A DNA stretch of 64,000 bases from an uncultured Bacteroidales bacterium (GTDB taxonomy: Bacteria > Bacteroidota > Bacteroidia > Bacteroidales > Paludibacteraceae). Positions 24,992-33,991 of this stretch are shown here, piece after piece. Where the stretch lies: NCBI GenBank assembly GCA_900316845.1, contig ONEG01000001.1, positions 124,001 through 188,000 on the forward strand, given 5' to 3'. Numbering within the stretch: position 1 is the stretch's first letter; the number at the start of each line of letters is the position of its first letter. The translations under genes were made by a program, and so were the position numbers. The notes beneath the pieces are model-generated. The model worked only from the letters and a program-made list of their open reading frames with translations, was not told where the DNA came from and ran no database searches.

Positions 24992-25254
24992 CGCTTGATT
25001 TTAATGGTGACAGTTGTGTCTTGGACGTTGGTGTATTCAATTGGAATACTAGGGGTACTAGGGGCACTAGAAGCACTAGGGGTACTAGACTCGCTATGCT
25101 CGGTATGTACAGATTTGTCCGGCCAGTAGTACGCATCGTCCAAAGGCGCTTGCGAAGTGGTGTGGCAAGCGGTGAGGGCGAGGAGTAACAAGCCTACTCC
25201 AACCCTCCCTAAAGGGAAGGAGACAGAGCGTAATATTTGGACAAATTTCGACAT
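24988..25254 (-). CDS. Small lipoprotein of unknown function
   Basis: 88 aa. A lipobox (LLLLALTAC, Cys at about residue 30) follows a hydrophobic stretch; the mature part is Ser/Pro/Thr-rich and then ends TNVQDTTVTIKIKR. Two repeats make up much of the gene. The signal sequence (SFPLGRVGVG) is encoded by a CTCCCTTTAGGGAGG-type repeat (about 25189-25224), and residues about 55-70 by a 9-bp tandem repeat (25047-25090). It is coupled to the outer-membrane protein gene downstream, so a joint envelope role is plausible. Confidence 0.7.
   Translation of the reverse strand: MSKFVQILRSVSFPLGRVGVGLLLLALTACHTTSQAPLDDAYYWPDKSVHTEHSESSTPSASSAPSTPSIPIEYTNVQDTTVTIKIKR
25047..25090. repeat. 9-bp tandem repeat (TACTAGGGG type), nearly five units
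   Basis: Five adjacent 9-bp units encode an in-frame three-residue Ser/Pro pattern in the lipoprotein, so changes in copy number would keep the frame. Confidence 0.8.
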
Positions 25255-25257
25255 TTC

Positions 25258-25296
25258 GGTATTACGTTATTACGGGATTACGGAATTTCGGGATTT
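25258..25296. repeat. Junction repeat of ATTACGG/ATTTCGGG words
   Basis: The spacer between trpS and the lipoprotein gene is a degenerate repeat with about 9-bp periodicity; it reaches the trpS stop codon. Confidence 0.55.
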
Positions 25297-26285
25297 TAGA
25301 TCTTTCTAAAGCCGATAATTTCCCGTACTTCTTCAATCGTTTTTTCTGCTCGGGCAGAGGCAGCTTCGGCTCCCTGACGCATGATCCGGTCGAGGAGTGC
25401 GTCGTCGGAAGAGTATTCGAGAATACGCTCACGAATAGGCGCGAGGAGTGCATTCGCATCTGCTGCCATCTGTTTTTTCATATCTCCGTAGCGGATCTCC
25501 ATACGGTTGTAGAGGTCGTTATAATACTCTGCCGCTTCTTTGCCGCAAAGGAGTTCGCACAAGGTGAAGAGGTTCTGGATGACCTCGGGTTTCTCCTGGT
25601 TGAGCTGAGTCGGTCCCTGATCCGTTACGGCGCGCATGATCTTCTTCGTGACGGTTTTCTCGTCATCACAGAGATAGAGACAGTTGCCTTCGGATTTACC
25701 CATTTTTCCTGTCCCGTCGAGTCCCGGCACTTTGACCGCTTTGTCAGCAAAATGGAAGGACGCCGGCTCTTTGAAGTACTCCACTCCGTATATGCGGTTG
25801 AATCGCCGCGCAAAGAGTCGCGCCATCTCCATGTTCTGCTCCTGATCCTTACCCACCGGCACTTTGTCCGCCTTATGCATGAGGATATCCGCCGCCATGA
25901 GACAAGGGTATGTCAGCAGACCGGCGTTAACGTTATCCGGCTGTTTGCGCACTTTCTCCTTGAAGGACGTAACGCGCTCTAATTCACCCAGATACGCGTT
26001 CATATTCAGATACAGATAGAGTTCGAGCACCTGCTTCACATCCGATTGCACGTATATAGGCGCCTTCTCGGGATCAATACCGCAAGCGAGATACTCACTG
26101 AGGATGGTCTTGACGGATTTCTTGATATCTTCCGGCGTCGGATGGGTCGTGAGCGAATGCCAATCGGCAATAAAGAACATGCAGTCATACTCGTCCTGCA
26201 TCTTCACAAAACTCTTCACGGCGCCAAAATAGTTGCCGAGGTGTAAATTGCCCGTGGGGCGTATTCCACTAATAACTCGTTCCAT
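25296..26285 (-). CDS. trpS: Tryptophan--tRNA ligase
   Basis: 329 aa from MERVISGIRPTGNLHLGNYF. The class I HIGH-like motif is TGNLHLGN, and GKMGKSEGN is the KMSKS equivalent. It charges tRNA-Trp in the cytoplasm. The upstream ATG at 26357 would overlap the Lrp gene and is rejected; the chosen ATG is one base after that gene's stop. Confidence 0.96.
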   Translation of the reverse strand: MERVISGIRPTGNLHLGNYFGAVKSFVKMQDEYDCMFFIADWHSLTTHPTPEDIKKSVKTILSEYLACGIDPEKAPIYVQSDVKQVLELYLYLNMNAYLGELERVTSFKEKVRKQPDNVNAGLLTYPCLMAADILMHKADKVPVGKDQEQNMEMARLFARRFNRIYGVEYFKEPASFHFADKAVKVPGLDGTGKMGKSEGNCLYLCDDEKTVTKKIMRAVTDQGPTQLNQEKPEVIQNLFTLCELLCGKEAAEYYNDLYNRMEIRYGDMKKQMAADANALLAPIRERILEYSSDDALLDRIMRQGAEAASARAEKTIEEVREIIGFRKI

Positions 26286-26286
26286 A

Positions 26287-26745
26287 TTAAATCTCAATCG
26301 GTAACTGGCGATAAATAGGCTGAGCGAGCGCAGTAAGGGTCGTCGTGTCAGCGACACCCGGAATCGCCTGAATCTTCGTATTCAAGAGGGCTAAGAGGTG
26401 CTCGTTATCATGCGCAAAGACCTTGATCAAGATACCAAACGCGCCGAGGGTGTATTGCGCCTCCACGACCTCCGGGATCTGCTGGAGCGCCGTAATGACC
26501 TGGTTATACATGGAGGCTTTCTCCATAGTGATACCGATATATACGCAGAGCTGATAGCCCAACATCTTCGGCTGAACATGATAACTGGATCCGGTAATAA
26601 CTCCGTTATCGAACATCTTCTGAACACGTTGGTGAACCGCTGCGCGGCTGACTCCACATTGCTCTGCTACATCCTTGAAGGGAATACGCGCAGATTGAGT
26701 GATAATCTTCAGGATTTTGCGGTCTAACTCGTCTATTTTCTCCAT
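26287..26745 (-). CDS. Lrp/AsnC family transcriptional regulator
   Basis: 152 aa from MEKIDELDRKILKIITQSAR. The N-terminal winged helix-turn-helix (IPFKDVAEQCGVSRAAVHQRVQ) and the C-terminal RAM ligand-binding domain (YTLGAFGILIKVFAHDNEHL) are complete. Such proteins sense amino acids. It is transcribed with trpS and diverges from an O-methyltransferase gene through a shared promoter region, which may be its own target. Confidence 0.93.
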   Translation of the reverse strand: MEKIDELDRKILKIITQSARIPFKDVAEQCGVSRAAVHQRVQKMFDNGVITGSSYHVQPKMLGYQLCVYIGITMEKASMYNQVITALQQIPEVVEAQYTLGAFGILIKVFAHDNEHLLALLNTKIQAIPGVADTTTLTALAQPIYRQLPIEI

Positions 26746-26774
26746 ATAAATAGTAAAACGTTTAAATTTGGCTG

Positions 26775-26822
26775 CAAAGATACAGTTTTTTTTGGATATA
26801 TGCAAATTTTTTTATACTTTTG
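26775..26822. promoter_or_regulatory. Divergent overlapping promoter pair (Lrp-trpS minus, O-methyltransferase plus)
   Basis: Minus: TTG (26805-26803), 20 nt, TATCTTTG (26782-26775). Plus: TTG (26792-26794), 20 nt, TACTTTTG (26815-26822). Total length 48 bp with an 11-bp offset between the two -33 elements, exactly as at 8324-8371. Confidence 0.85.
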
Positions 26823-26841
26823 CAGCAAATTTTGTAACAAA

Positions 26842-27486
26842 ATGACACTTGAAGAGTATATTTCCCTCCACACAAGCCCGGAAAATGAGGTTTTGGAGGC
26901 TATCACGCGTGATACGCACGTTCATATATTAAACCCGCACATGTTGAGCGGGCACGTGCAGGGGCGCGTGTTAAGTATGCTGAGTCACATGATTCGGCCG
27001 AAGCGGATTTTGGAGTTAGGTACGTTCACGGGCTATAGTGCCCTGTGTCTGGCGGAAGGATTGGCAGAAGGCGGCCGACTCATCACCATTGAGCACAACG
27101 ACGAGTTGGAAGAGACTATACAGCGGAATATAGCAAAATCTCCCCTATCAAACCGCATCGAGCTGATCATTGGGGATGCTGTGGAAGTCATCAGTAATCA
27201 GTTTTCAGTATTCAGCAATCAGCCTTTTGATTTGGTCTTTATCGATGCGGACAAACGAGAATATTGCGCGTATCTGGATGCGGTTTATCCTTTGGTCACG
27301 GTAGGCGGATTCATTCTGGCGGACAACACCCTCTGGGACGGTCACATCATCGATCCGGCATACGACAAAGACAAACAGACCTTGGGACTCAGAGCCTTCA
27401 ACGACAAACTAAAAGAGGACGACCGTTTTGAACAGGTCATCCTCCCTTTACGAGACGGACTTACGTTGATACGAAAGGTCAAATAG
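26842..27486 (+). CDS. Class I SAM-dependent O-methyltransferase (caffeoyl-CoA/catechol type)
   Basis: 214 aa from MTLEEYISLHTSPENEVLEA. Motifs: LELGTFTGYSALCLA (SAM binding), VFIDADKREY (metal-binding Asp) and ADNTLWDGHI. The family methylates small phenolics or catechol-like groups and, in some bacteria, rRNA or tRNA; the substrate is unknown. Between strands beta-4 and beta-5 the short loop is replaced by an in-frame repeat encoding VISNQFSVFSNQ (27189-27224). Confidence 0.9.
   Translation: MTLEEYISLHTSPENEVLEAITRDTHVHILNPHMLSGHVQGRVLSMLSHMIRPKRILELGTFTGYSALCLAEGLAEGGRLITIEHNDELEETIQRNIAKSPLSNRIELIIGDAVEVISNQFSVFSNQPFDLVFIDADKREYCAYLDAVYPLVTVGGFILADNTLWDGHIIDPAYDKDKQTLGLRAFNDKLKEDDRFEQVILPLRDGLTLIRKVK
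27189..27224. repeat. In-frame 'TCAGTATTCAG' family repeat in the O-methyltransferase gene
   Basis: Words ATCAG, TTCAG spaced at about 7 bp. The same family lies just after this gene (27487-27516) and three times in uvrA. Confidence 0.75.
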
Positions 27487-27516
27487 CTATCAGCCGTCAG
27501 TATTCAGGATTCAGAG
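27487..27516. repeat. Junction repeat of the TCAG family between convergent genes
   Basis: Begins right after the O-methyltransferase stop and runs into the thioesterase stop codon (27511-27513), so one repeat forms the whole convergent spacer. Confidence 0.7.
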
Positions 27517-28014
27517 ATTGAGGGCTTCCTCCCAAGTATAGTCACGATCTTCGACAGAAGAGGCAATGTACCCCATTGTCTCTTTTGCTTTATCCTGTGG
27601 GAAAGTGAAGTACGTGCAGACGCACTCGCAGAGCAACTCTCCTTCGGCGGAGTAGATCTCCCCTACTACGATCGCCACATTCCGTCGCATCTCTTTGAGA
27701 TAGCCGCGGAGCTTGATATAATCCTGCAGCGTAGATACGGGTTTATGGTAACGCATCTCCATTTTCGCCGTCACGCCGGCTGTCTGGAGTTTATGAAAGA
27801 CGACCCATCCGCACACTTCGTCCAACAGAACCGCCTGAACACCGCCGTGAAGGGTATTGAGCCAGGATTGATGGTTCTGCGTCGGACGCCAGATAGAGAT
27901 GATGTCATCCCCATCCTCAAAGAACCGCATCCGCGTTCCTATGGGGTTATCCGGGCTACAACCAAAACAGTTATAACCGGGCATGGAAGTCCAAGGATTG
28001 ATAATTCGTTTCAT
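27511..28014 (-). CDS. PaaI-like hotdog-fold thioesterase
   Basis: 167 aa from MKRIINPWTSMPGYNCFGCS. The signature NTLHGGVQAVLLDEVCGWVVF (HGG...D) marks the PaaI/YigI thioesterase group, which hydrolyses acyl-CoA or acyl-carrier thioesters. The N-terminal CFGCSPDNPIGTRMRFFEDG is usual for a Bacteroidetes subgroup. The ATG overlaps the stop codon of the upstream porin-like gene (TAATG). Confidence 0.88.
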   Translation of the reverse strand: MKRIINPWTSMPGYNCFGCSPDNPIGTRMRFFEDGDDIISIWRPTQNHQSWLNTLHGGVQAVLLDEVCGWVVFHKLQTAGVTAKMEMRYHKPVSTLQDYIKLRGYLKEMRRNVAIVVGEIYSAEGELLCECVCTYFTFPQDKAKETMGYIASSVEDRDYTWEEALNL

Positions 28015-29453
28015 TAGAAATTGTATTTGGTCATCAGTTGTACACGATGGTTCGTCACCCAATGGAGGTTCGCCTTTGCGAGTCCGTACAGGTCGGAGGT
28101 TCCGGCTTGACCGTATTGCACGGAGGTAATCTCATACTCCAGTCCTAATTGGAACTTACCCACCGTATAGAGCAAGGTAGGCGACAAACGCCACATACGA
28201 TTCATATTATTGGCGCGGGGCGTGTATAAGTCATCCGGACGACCGTCATGGTTACCGTCGTAAAGCGTTTCCTTCGTGCCGAGATTCTCAATATATCCGG
28301 CAAAGAGAATACCCTGCAGTTTCTGCGGGTGTTTGTCTTCCTGCGCCCCTATTTTGCCGCCATACACGATACTCAGCCACGAGGATGATGCGCGGAGCGG
28401 CGTATATTCCCACGAGCCATCCGGGTTCTTGGCTTTTACACCATAACCACTATTGAGGTTCATGTGTTCGCCTGCCTCCGAGAAGATGGTCTTCGCTTTG
28501 ATTGAGAACTCATCTTTCTTGTATTGTACGTAGAGGAAAGGCGAAGCGGTGGTGATACGATCCTTAACGCTGACGGAGATTGTGTTTCCTCCGACATTAA
28601 CCGTGCCTATCTGTCTTGGTTTGATACTCAGTACGTCGGCGCCGGCGCGCAGCAGGAATCCGTTCGTGTGGACACTCAAGCCTAAATAGGCCTCCGGCGT
28701 CTTGCTGTACATGATAAAATCTGCGGCTTGAGTAGATGCGCCGGTGGGTGACGGGCCTAAGGAACAGTATTGCATCTGCCATAACAGCGAACCCGTAAGC
28801 GTAAAATACTTGCCTAAACGCGCATCCATCTTCACTTGCGGCGAGCGGTTGAACGGTCCGAAGGGAGCGCCCGAAGCCAGCGAGATGACGTCGCTAAAGT
28901 CCGCAGCCATCGGATGCCAAGCCTGACCGAGCAATAAGTCCACCCGCGCGTAATCCTTATCATTCATGCGCAAACTATCCCAGCCTAAAGTCATATATGC
29001 CTGACGCAGGCGAAACTGCGCCACGCCGCTAACGGGGTGAGAGACTTTCGTACTCAAGCCCGCGTAGAAATCCGCTTCGATCTTACCTCCGAACTCCGTG
29101 TTACGCCATTTATAGCCCACGATATCCAATCCTACGCGTGTCGTCAAACTCAAGAAACGAAACGTGCTATGTGCGTTCAGGTCTTCACGAGGAAGGCCGG
29201 ATGCAGCTGCTTCTGCTTCTGTCTGATTCCACGCCTCGTCTTTGGGCTGGTAGTTATACAAATCGCCCGTTCCGGAGATGGACTCACGGGAATCGAAAGT
29301 AAAATAGTTACGGATAAAACCGTAGGGCTTGAAATGCTGCTTGAGGTGGGACTTCACCGCCTCTTTCTTAGCTGCTTTGGCATCTCCCTCCAGCGCAAAG
29401 ACCGAAGTGACGGTCAATGCGCAAAGAAGGAGGAGAATCATTCTATTTTTCAT
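28014..29453 (-). CDS. Porin-like outer membrane protein
   Basis: 479 aa with signal peptide (MKNRMILLLLCALTVTSVFA) and an amphipathic beta-strand pattern through to the final YNF. The segment FKPYGFIRNYFTFDSRESIS and RLRQAYMTLGWDSLRMNDKD resemble the DcaP/phosphate-selective-porin-like barrels of Bacteroidetes. The solute is unknown. It lies in an operon behind a His-rich CobW-type GTPase, which raises the possibility of a metal-related role. Confidence 0.75.
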   Translation of the reverse strand: MKNRMILLLLCALTVTSVFALEGDAKAAKKEAVKSHLKQHFKPYGFIRNYFTFDSRESISGTGDLYNYQPKDEAWNQTEAEAAASGLPREDLNAHSTFRFLSLTTRVGLDIVGYKWRNTEFGGKIEADFYAGLSTKVSHPVSGVAQFRLRQAYMTLGWDSLRMNDKDYARVDLLLGQAWHPMAADFSDVISLASGAPFGPFNRSPQVKMDARLGKYFTLTGSLLWQMQYCSLGPSPTGASTQAADFIMYSKTPEAYLGLSVHTNGFLLRAGADVLSIKPRQIGTVNVGGNTISVSVKDRITTASPFLYVQYKKDEFSIKAKTIFSEAGEHMNLNSGYGVKAKNPDGSWEYTPLRASSSWLSIVYGGKIGAQEDKHPQKLQGILFAGYIENLGTKETLYDGNHDGRPDDLYTPRANNMNRMWRLSPTLLYTVGKFQLGLEYEITSVQYGQAGTSDLYGLAKANLHWVTNHRVQLMTKYNF

Positions 29454-29489
29454 ACGTTAATTGCAGCCGGAATCCGTAGTTAAATTATT

Positions 29490-30716
29490 TTATTGCAAAC
29501 AACGGTCTAACGCATCGGTAAGCGCTTTCTTATCCAGATGCTGGCCGATAAAGACGAGTTTCTGCATTCTGTCGCCGTATTGGTCATCCCAATCCTTGCG
29601 GAGCTGCGCATCGTCCGCCATGAGTTGCATCAGCTCCTCTTTGGGCATCGTCGCAAACCACTCTCCGGCCTTGCGGAGGTTGAACTGGCGTCCGGCTTGC
29701 TCAAAGAGATAGCACATATCGTACTCCTCGGCAAAATAGCACATGCCTTTGCAGCGGATGACGTTCTTCGGCCAATGAGCCGCCACAAACTCATCAAAAA
29801 GCCCGAGATCAAACGGTCTGCGCGCATAATAGACAAAGGTCTCTATACCAAACTCCGCCAGGTGGTCATGCTCGCCATGCTCATGATCGTGGTGATGCTC
29901 GTGATCGTGGTGATGGTGCTCATGCTCATCGTGATCATCATCGTCATCATCGTCGTCGTCATCATGGTCATGGTGGTGCGACGCATCCTCCACTTCCTGG
30001 ATCCAAGCAGCGGAAGTAGCTGTGCGGTCAAAGTCGAACATACGGGTGTTGAGAATCTTCTCAAACGGCACATCGCAGTAGTTCGTCTCGATGATTTCTG
30101 CGGTGGGCTGTATGGCGCGAATGATCGATTTAATCCGCGCTAACTCTTCTTCGCTTACTTCGGAGGCCTTGTTTAACAAAACAATATTCGAGAACTCAAT
30201 CTGCTCAATCACGAGTGCTGCGAGGTCTTCTTCCTTGGGCACATAGTGCGCCAACTGCTCGCCGCCATCAAACTCGTCACGGATACGGAGAGCATCCACC
30301 ACCGTGCAGATACAATCCAAAACCGGCATTCCGTCCTGCGCAAACTGAGGTACCATCTGCGGGTACGAACACAAGGTCTGGGCAATAGGCGCAGGCTCGC
30401 AGATGCCGGAAGCCTCGATGACGATGTAGTCATATGCCTTTTGCGCCGCGAGGTCGTGCAGCTGGTTGATGAGATCGGTCTGGAGCGTACAGCATATACA
30501 ACCGTTCTGCAGCGCCACGAGGGAATCATTCTTCTGCGACACTACTCCGCCCTGCTGAATGAGTGAAGCGTCGATATTCACTTCGCCTATATCATTGACA
30601 ATAACCGCAAATCGAATGCCTTTGTTATTCGTCAGAATGCGGTTAAGAAGGGTTGTCTTGCCGCTTCCCAGATAACCGGTAAGCAGCAAGACAGGAATTT
30701 TTTGAATACTATTCAT
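29490..30716 (-). CDS. CobW/Zng1-family GTP-binding metallochaperone with His/Asp-rich insert
   Basis: 408 aa from the ATG at 30716 (MNSIQKIPVLLLTGYLGSGK). P-loop GYLGSGKT (14-21), the family CxCC metal motif (NGCICCTLQ, about residues 72-80), NKASE guanine-recognition motif and a C-terminal CobW domain. Between the domains, about residues 250-290, lies a run of roughly 40 residues that is almost entirely His, Asp and Glu, a metal-binding feature typical of zinc-handling COG0523 proteins. It probably delivers zinc under limitation. I did not find a Zur site. Confidence 0.93.
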   Translation of the reverse strand: MNSIQKIPVLLLTGYLGSGKTTLLNRILTNNKGIRFAVIVNDIGEVNIDASLIQQGGVVSQKNDSLVALQNGCICCTLQTDLINQLHDLAAQKAYDYIVIEASGICEPAPIAQTLCSYPQMVPQFAQDGMPVLDCICTVVDALRIRDEFDGGEQLAHYVPKEEDLAALVIEQIEFSNIVLLNKASEVSEEELARIKSIIRAIQPTAEIIETNYCDVPFEKILNTRMFDFDRTATSAAWIQEVEDASHHHDHDDDDDDDDDDHDEHEHHHHDHEHHHDHEHGEHDHLAEFGIETFVYYARRPFDLGLFDEFVAAHWPKNVIRCKGMCYFAEEYDMCYLFEQAGRQFNLRKAGEWFATMPKEELMQLMADDAQLRKDWDDQYGDRMQKLVFIGQHLDKKALTDALDRCLQ

Positions 30717-30756
30717 TCGCAATTCGTAATTTTTAATTTGTAATTCGTAATTTTTA
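30717..30756. repeat. Junction repeat of AATTCGTAATTTTT words
   Basis: Three degenerate units fill the whole spacer between the DUF2723 stop (30754-30756, overlapped) and the CobW-type start. Confidence 0.7.
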
Positions 30757-33700
30757 CTTTACGTACGCGGCATAATCGCCGTAATATTTTTCTACCAATT
30801 CGGATTGTCCGTTCCGCTCACACGTCTGGAGAACGTAACCCAATACTGCCACTTGGCGGCTGGTGGTGGTCTCCATCAGTTCGCGTTTGCGGCGGTCCAG
30901 AGACGATGCAAAACGCAGGTACTCTACGCAGGTGTTCGCAACATCATCCATGATCGCTACGGCTTTCTCGTCCTCTTTGAGCATGAAATACATCGCCGCC
31001 ATCGATGCGGATGTGTAATCGTACGGGATATTGTATCCCGGGAGTTGCTCTTCGGCATAATCCAACACCTCAAGAGCCTTCTCACGCTGGTTCTCACGCA
31101 GCAGTTGTTCCGCCAGTTGCGCAAACATCATCCGGTGGGTACGACACATACGCATGAGGTTCTCATCGATGTAGATGCCGGGGATATTCATGTTGCCGAA
31201 TTTGAATTGGTGCATCATGTTCTCGTACATCTTCTCGGTGTTCACGCGCGGTTGACCGTCACGGCTGCGAGTAGGAGTAACTTGGTATGCCAGACCCGTA
31301 AGTTCCATATACGGCTCGAGTCCCAGATAGTAGTCGTTGCCGACCGTTGCGCAGAAATAGATCGGACGCTGCCATTTGTTGGTGGACAACATCTCCATGA
31401 TCATCATCTCCGAACGGGTGTACATCCTTTTCTTCTTAAACAGGATCTGCTCGCCGGAAGGAGTCTCCACGAAGAGCTGGTCGGACGGGATATAATTATC
31501 GCCTTCGCGAGTCTTGGTTCGCGGATCTTCCGAACGCAGGAAATTAAATGCTTTCTCGACGGAAATAGGCTGTCCGAGGCGGTTATCCACGCGGGCAATC
31601 TCATTTGCTCCGGGCATGTAATCTTTGTACTCCCAACTGATAGGAAGTGCCTCCGACTCGTAGTACGGACGCTTCATCTGGGCGATGTACCAATCGGTCT
31701 GCAGATACGAGAGGTTGCACACACGCTTGTCGGTTCCGACCTCTTCTACCTCCTGGTTGTACCAAAGAGGGAAGGTGTCGTTATCGCCGTTCGAGAACAG
31801 GATCGCCTGGTCCTCGCAGGACTTGAGATAGTTAGCTCCGAAATCGCGGCAACTATACCGTTGACTACGGTCATGGTCATCCCAGTTCTGCGATGCCATC
31901 TGCGCAGGCACGAGCAAGCAGACGAGGCTTGCACAAACAGCCACAACAGCCTTGCCCTTTTCGCTCTTCAGCGCGCCGTTGATCCAATCGACAATCGCCA
32001 GCACACCCAGACCGATCCAGATACAGAAGGCATAGAACGAGCCCGCGTACGCGTAATCACGCTCGCGCGGTTGATAAGGTGTCTGATTGAGGTAAATAAC
32101 GATAGCCAGACCCGTCAGGAAGAACAGCAGGAACGTCAGCGTGAAGTTCTGCCAACCGACAGCCTTTCCGTCCTTGTCTTTCTTTCCGATTTGCCAAACG
32201 ATACCGAGGATACCCAAGATGAGCGGCAGGAAATAATAGACGTTATGTCCCTTGTTCTCTTTGAGTTCGGTCGGCAGTTTGGATTGATCGCCGAGCATCG
32301 CGTTGTCAATGAACGGAATACCGCTGATCCAGTTTCCTTTGGTAATCTCGCCGTACGACTGCAAGTCATTCTGACGGCCCGCAAAATTCCACATAAAGTA
32401 CCGCCAGTACATGAAATTCACTTGGTAGCGGAAGAAGAAACGGAGGTTCTCCGCAAAAGTCGGACAATACTCTGTCTTCTGCTGGCCGCAGTACTCATAA
32501 CGAATACGCTTGCCTTTCACGTTCGCCCACTCTTTATAGGCGCTCACATGGCTTCCTTGCGCAGAATACATACGCGGGAAAAGCATGCAGAATTGCGGCA
32601 TATATTTGTACGAAGACTTATATCCGGTGATAACATAATGGTCCTTCTCACCTTCTTTTTCAGGAGCCGGAGCATATTGCGCATGGCCTTGTTTCTCGAC
32701 CGGCACGCACATGTTACCCTCGATGCGCAGCTCAACCGGCGCATTGTAGGTCTGGCCGTAGAACAAAGGACGGTCGCCGTACTGCTCGCGGTTCAGATAA
32801 TACTTCAGACTGAACACATTATCCGGGCTGTTCTGATCCATCGGAGTGTCGGCGTTGGAACGAATCACCAAAGCGGCGTACGAGCTGTAACCGATGAGGA
32901 TGACCGTCACCATCAAGATACCGGTATTCAGCCATCTCCAGAGGTTCTTGCCATTCGCCTCGGAATACTCGATATCGGCACGTTTCTTCGTGTACAGAAT
33001 CGCCCAGACGAGGATTCCCACGGTCAATACGATACATACCGCGAGACCCGTATTGAAAGGACATCCGAGCACATTGACGAACAACAACTCAAACCATCCG
33101 ATCAGCGTCGGGAAGCCGGGGATAATACCGTACAAAATAACCAAAAGCACCAAGCAGGAGGCCAGGAACGCATAAATCAACCCCTTCCACGAGAACTCGT
33201 AGCGGCGGAAATAATACACCAGACCGATGGCAGGAATGGTCAGCAAGTTCAAGAGGTGGACGCCAATACTCAATCCCATAAGATAAGCGATGGCGATCAG
33301 CCAGCGGTCACTACCCTCTTCATCGGCCTGCTCATCCCATTTGAGAATCAGCCAGAATACCACCGCCGTAAACAACGATGAGGAGGCATATACCTCTCCT
33401 TCCACGGCCGAGAACCAGAACGTGTCGCTGAACGTGTATGCCAACGCACCCACTACTCCTGCTCCAAGAACACCCAGATCCGCCCACAGCGAACCTGTCT
33501 CCTCCCCTTGGGAGGTCGGGAGGGGTTTTACTAATTTTCTCGCAAGCGCCGTGATGGTCCAGAAAAGGAACAGAATAGTGAAGGCGCTCGCCAATGCGGA
33601 AAGGGCGTTGACGCACATCGCTACATGCGCCGTGTCGGACGCAAACAGACTAAAGAAATGCCCCATGAGCATGAAAAACGGTGCTCCGGGCGGGTGTCCC

Positions 33701-33843
33701 ACGTCCAACTTCCAGGCGGAGGAGATGAACTCACCACAATCCCAGAAGGACGCGGTGGGCTCCATCGTAAGGAGATACGTTGCTGCTGCGATGGCAAAAA
33801 CAACCCATCCGCACAGCGTATTCCACAATTTAAAATTCTTCAT
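30754..33843 (-). CDS. DUF2723 family membrane protein (putative PMT-type glycosyltransferase)
   Basis: 1029 aa. About a dozen membrane segments lie in the first 620 aa, starting NTLCGWVVFAIAAATYLLTM, with the conserved TASFWDCGEFISSAWKLDVG and HPPGAPFFMLMGH segments that define DUF2723. These sit where protein O-mannosyltransferases have their acidic catalytic loop. A large soluble C-terminal half follows. The family is thought to transfer sugars from lipid carriers; the acceptor is unknown. The loop KLVKPLPTSQGEETGSLWAD contains an in-frame repeat (33497-33531). Divergent from the polysaccharide locus. Confidence 0.88.
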   Translation of the reverse strand: MKNFKLWNTLCGWVVFAIAAATYLLTMEPTASFWDCGEFISSAWKLDVGHPPGAPFFMLMGHFFSLFASDTAHVAMCVNALSALASAFTILFLFWTITALARKLVKPLPTSQGEETGSLWADLGVLGAGVVGALAYTFSDTFWFSAVEGEVYASSSLFTAVVFWLILKWDEQADEEGSDRWLIAIAYLMGLSIGVHLLNLLTIPAIGLVYYFRRYEFSWKGLIYAFLASCLVLLVILYGIIPGFPTLIGWFELLFVNVLGCPFNTGLAVCIVLTVGILVWAILYTKKRADIEYSEANGKNLWRWLNTGILMVTVILIGYSSYAALVIRSNADTPMDQNSPDNVFSLKYYLNREQYGDRPLFYGQTYNAPVELRIEGNMCVPVEKQGHAQYAPAPEKEGEKDHYVITGYKSSYKYMPQFCMLFPRMYSAQGSHVSAYKEWANVKGKRIRYEYCGQQKTEYCPTFAENLRFFFRYQVNFMYWRYFMWNFAGRQNDLQSYGEITKGNWISGIPFIDNAMLGDQSKLPTELKENKGHNVYYFLPLILGILGIVWQIGKKDKDGKAVGWQNFTLTFLLFFLTGLAIVIYLNQTPYQPRERDYAYAGSFYAFCIWIGLGVLAIVDWINGALKSEKGKAVVAVCASLVCLLVPAQMASQNWDDHDRSQRYSCRDFGANYLKSCEDQAILFSNGDNDTFPLWYNQEVEEVGTDKRVCNLSYLQTDWYIAQMKRPYYESEALPISWEYKDYMPGANEIARVDNRLGQPISVEKAFNFLRSEDPRTKTREGDNYIPSDQLFVETPSGEQILFKKKRMYTRSEMMIMEMLSTNKWQRPIYFCATVGNDYYLGLEPYMELTGLAYQVTPTRSRDGQPRVNTEKMYENMMHQFKFGNMNIPGIYIDENLMRMCRTHRMMFAQLAEQLLRENQREKALEVLDYAEEQLPGYNIPYDYTSASMAAMYFMLKEDEKAVAIMDDVANTCVEYLRFASSLDRRKRELMETTTSRQVAVLGYVLQTCERNGQSELVEKYYGDYAAYVK
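33497..33531. repeat. In-frame CTCCCC-TT-GGGAGG repeat in the DUF2723 gene
   Basis: Aligns with the repeat in the lipoprotein signal sequence near 25189-25224 (both start GTCTCCT-CCC-TT-GGGAGG). It encodes PLPTSQGEE in a loop between membrane segments. Confidence 0.65.
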
Positions 33844-33892
33844 ATTTTTATTATTTTATTAATTTTTAGGCCGTTTTTAGGCAAAATCGTCA

Positions 33893-33900
33893 CAAAGGTA
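33893..33900 (-). promoter_or_regulatory. Probable -7 element of the DUF2723 operon
   Basis: TACCTTTG on the minus strand, about 50 nt upstream of the start. The -33 position reads TTT, so the match is weaker than for the other promoters. Confidence 0.55.
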
Positions 33901-33991
33901 CTACAAAATCTTGAAAGTAGAAAATGAAAAGCAAAAAATTTTCGTTTTTTGCACTTATACGCGTTTTTTCTTTATAAAATTGCGCGCGCAC

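Noticed and set aside
30805..33381. 858-codon open frame opposite the DUF2723 gene
   Set aside because: Mirror of a GC-biased membrane protein gene; composition is atypical and no domain is recognisable.
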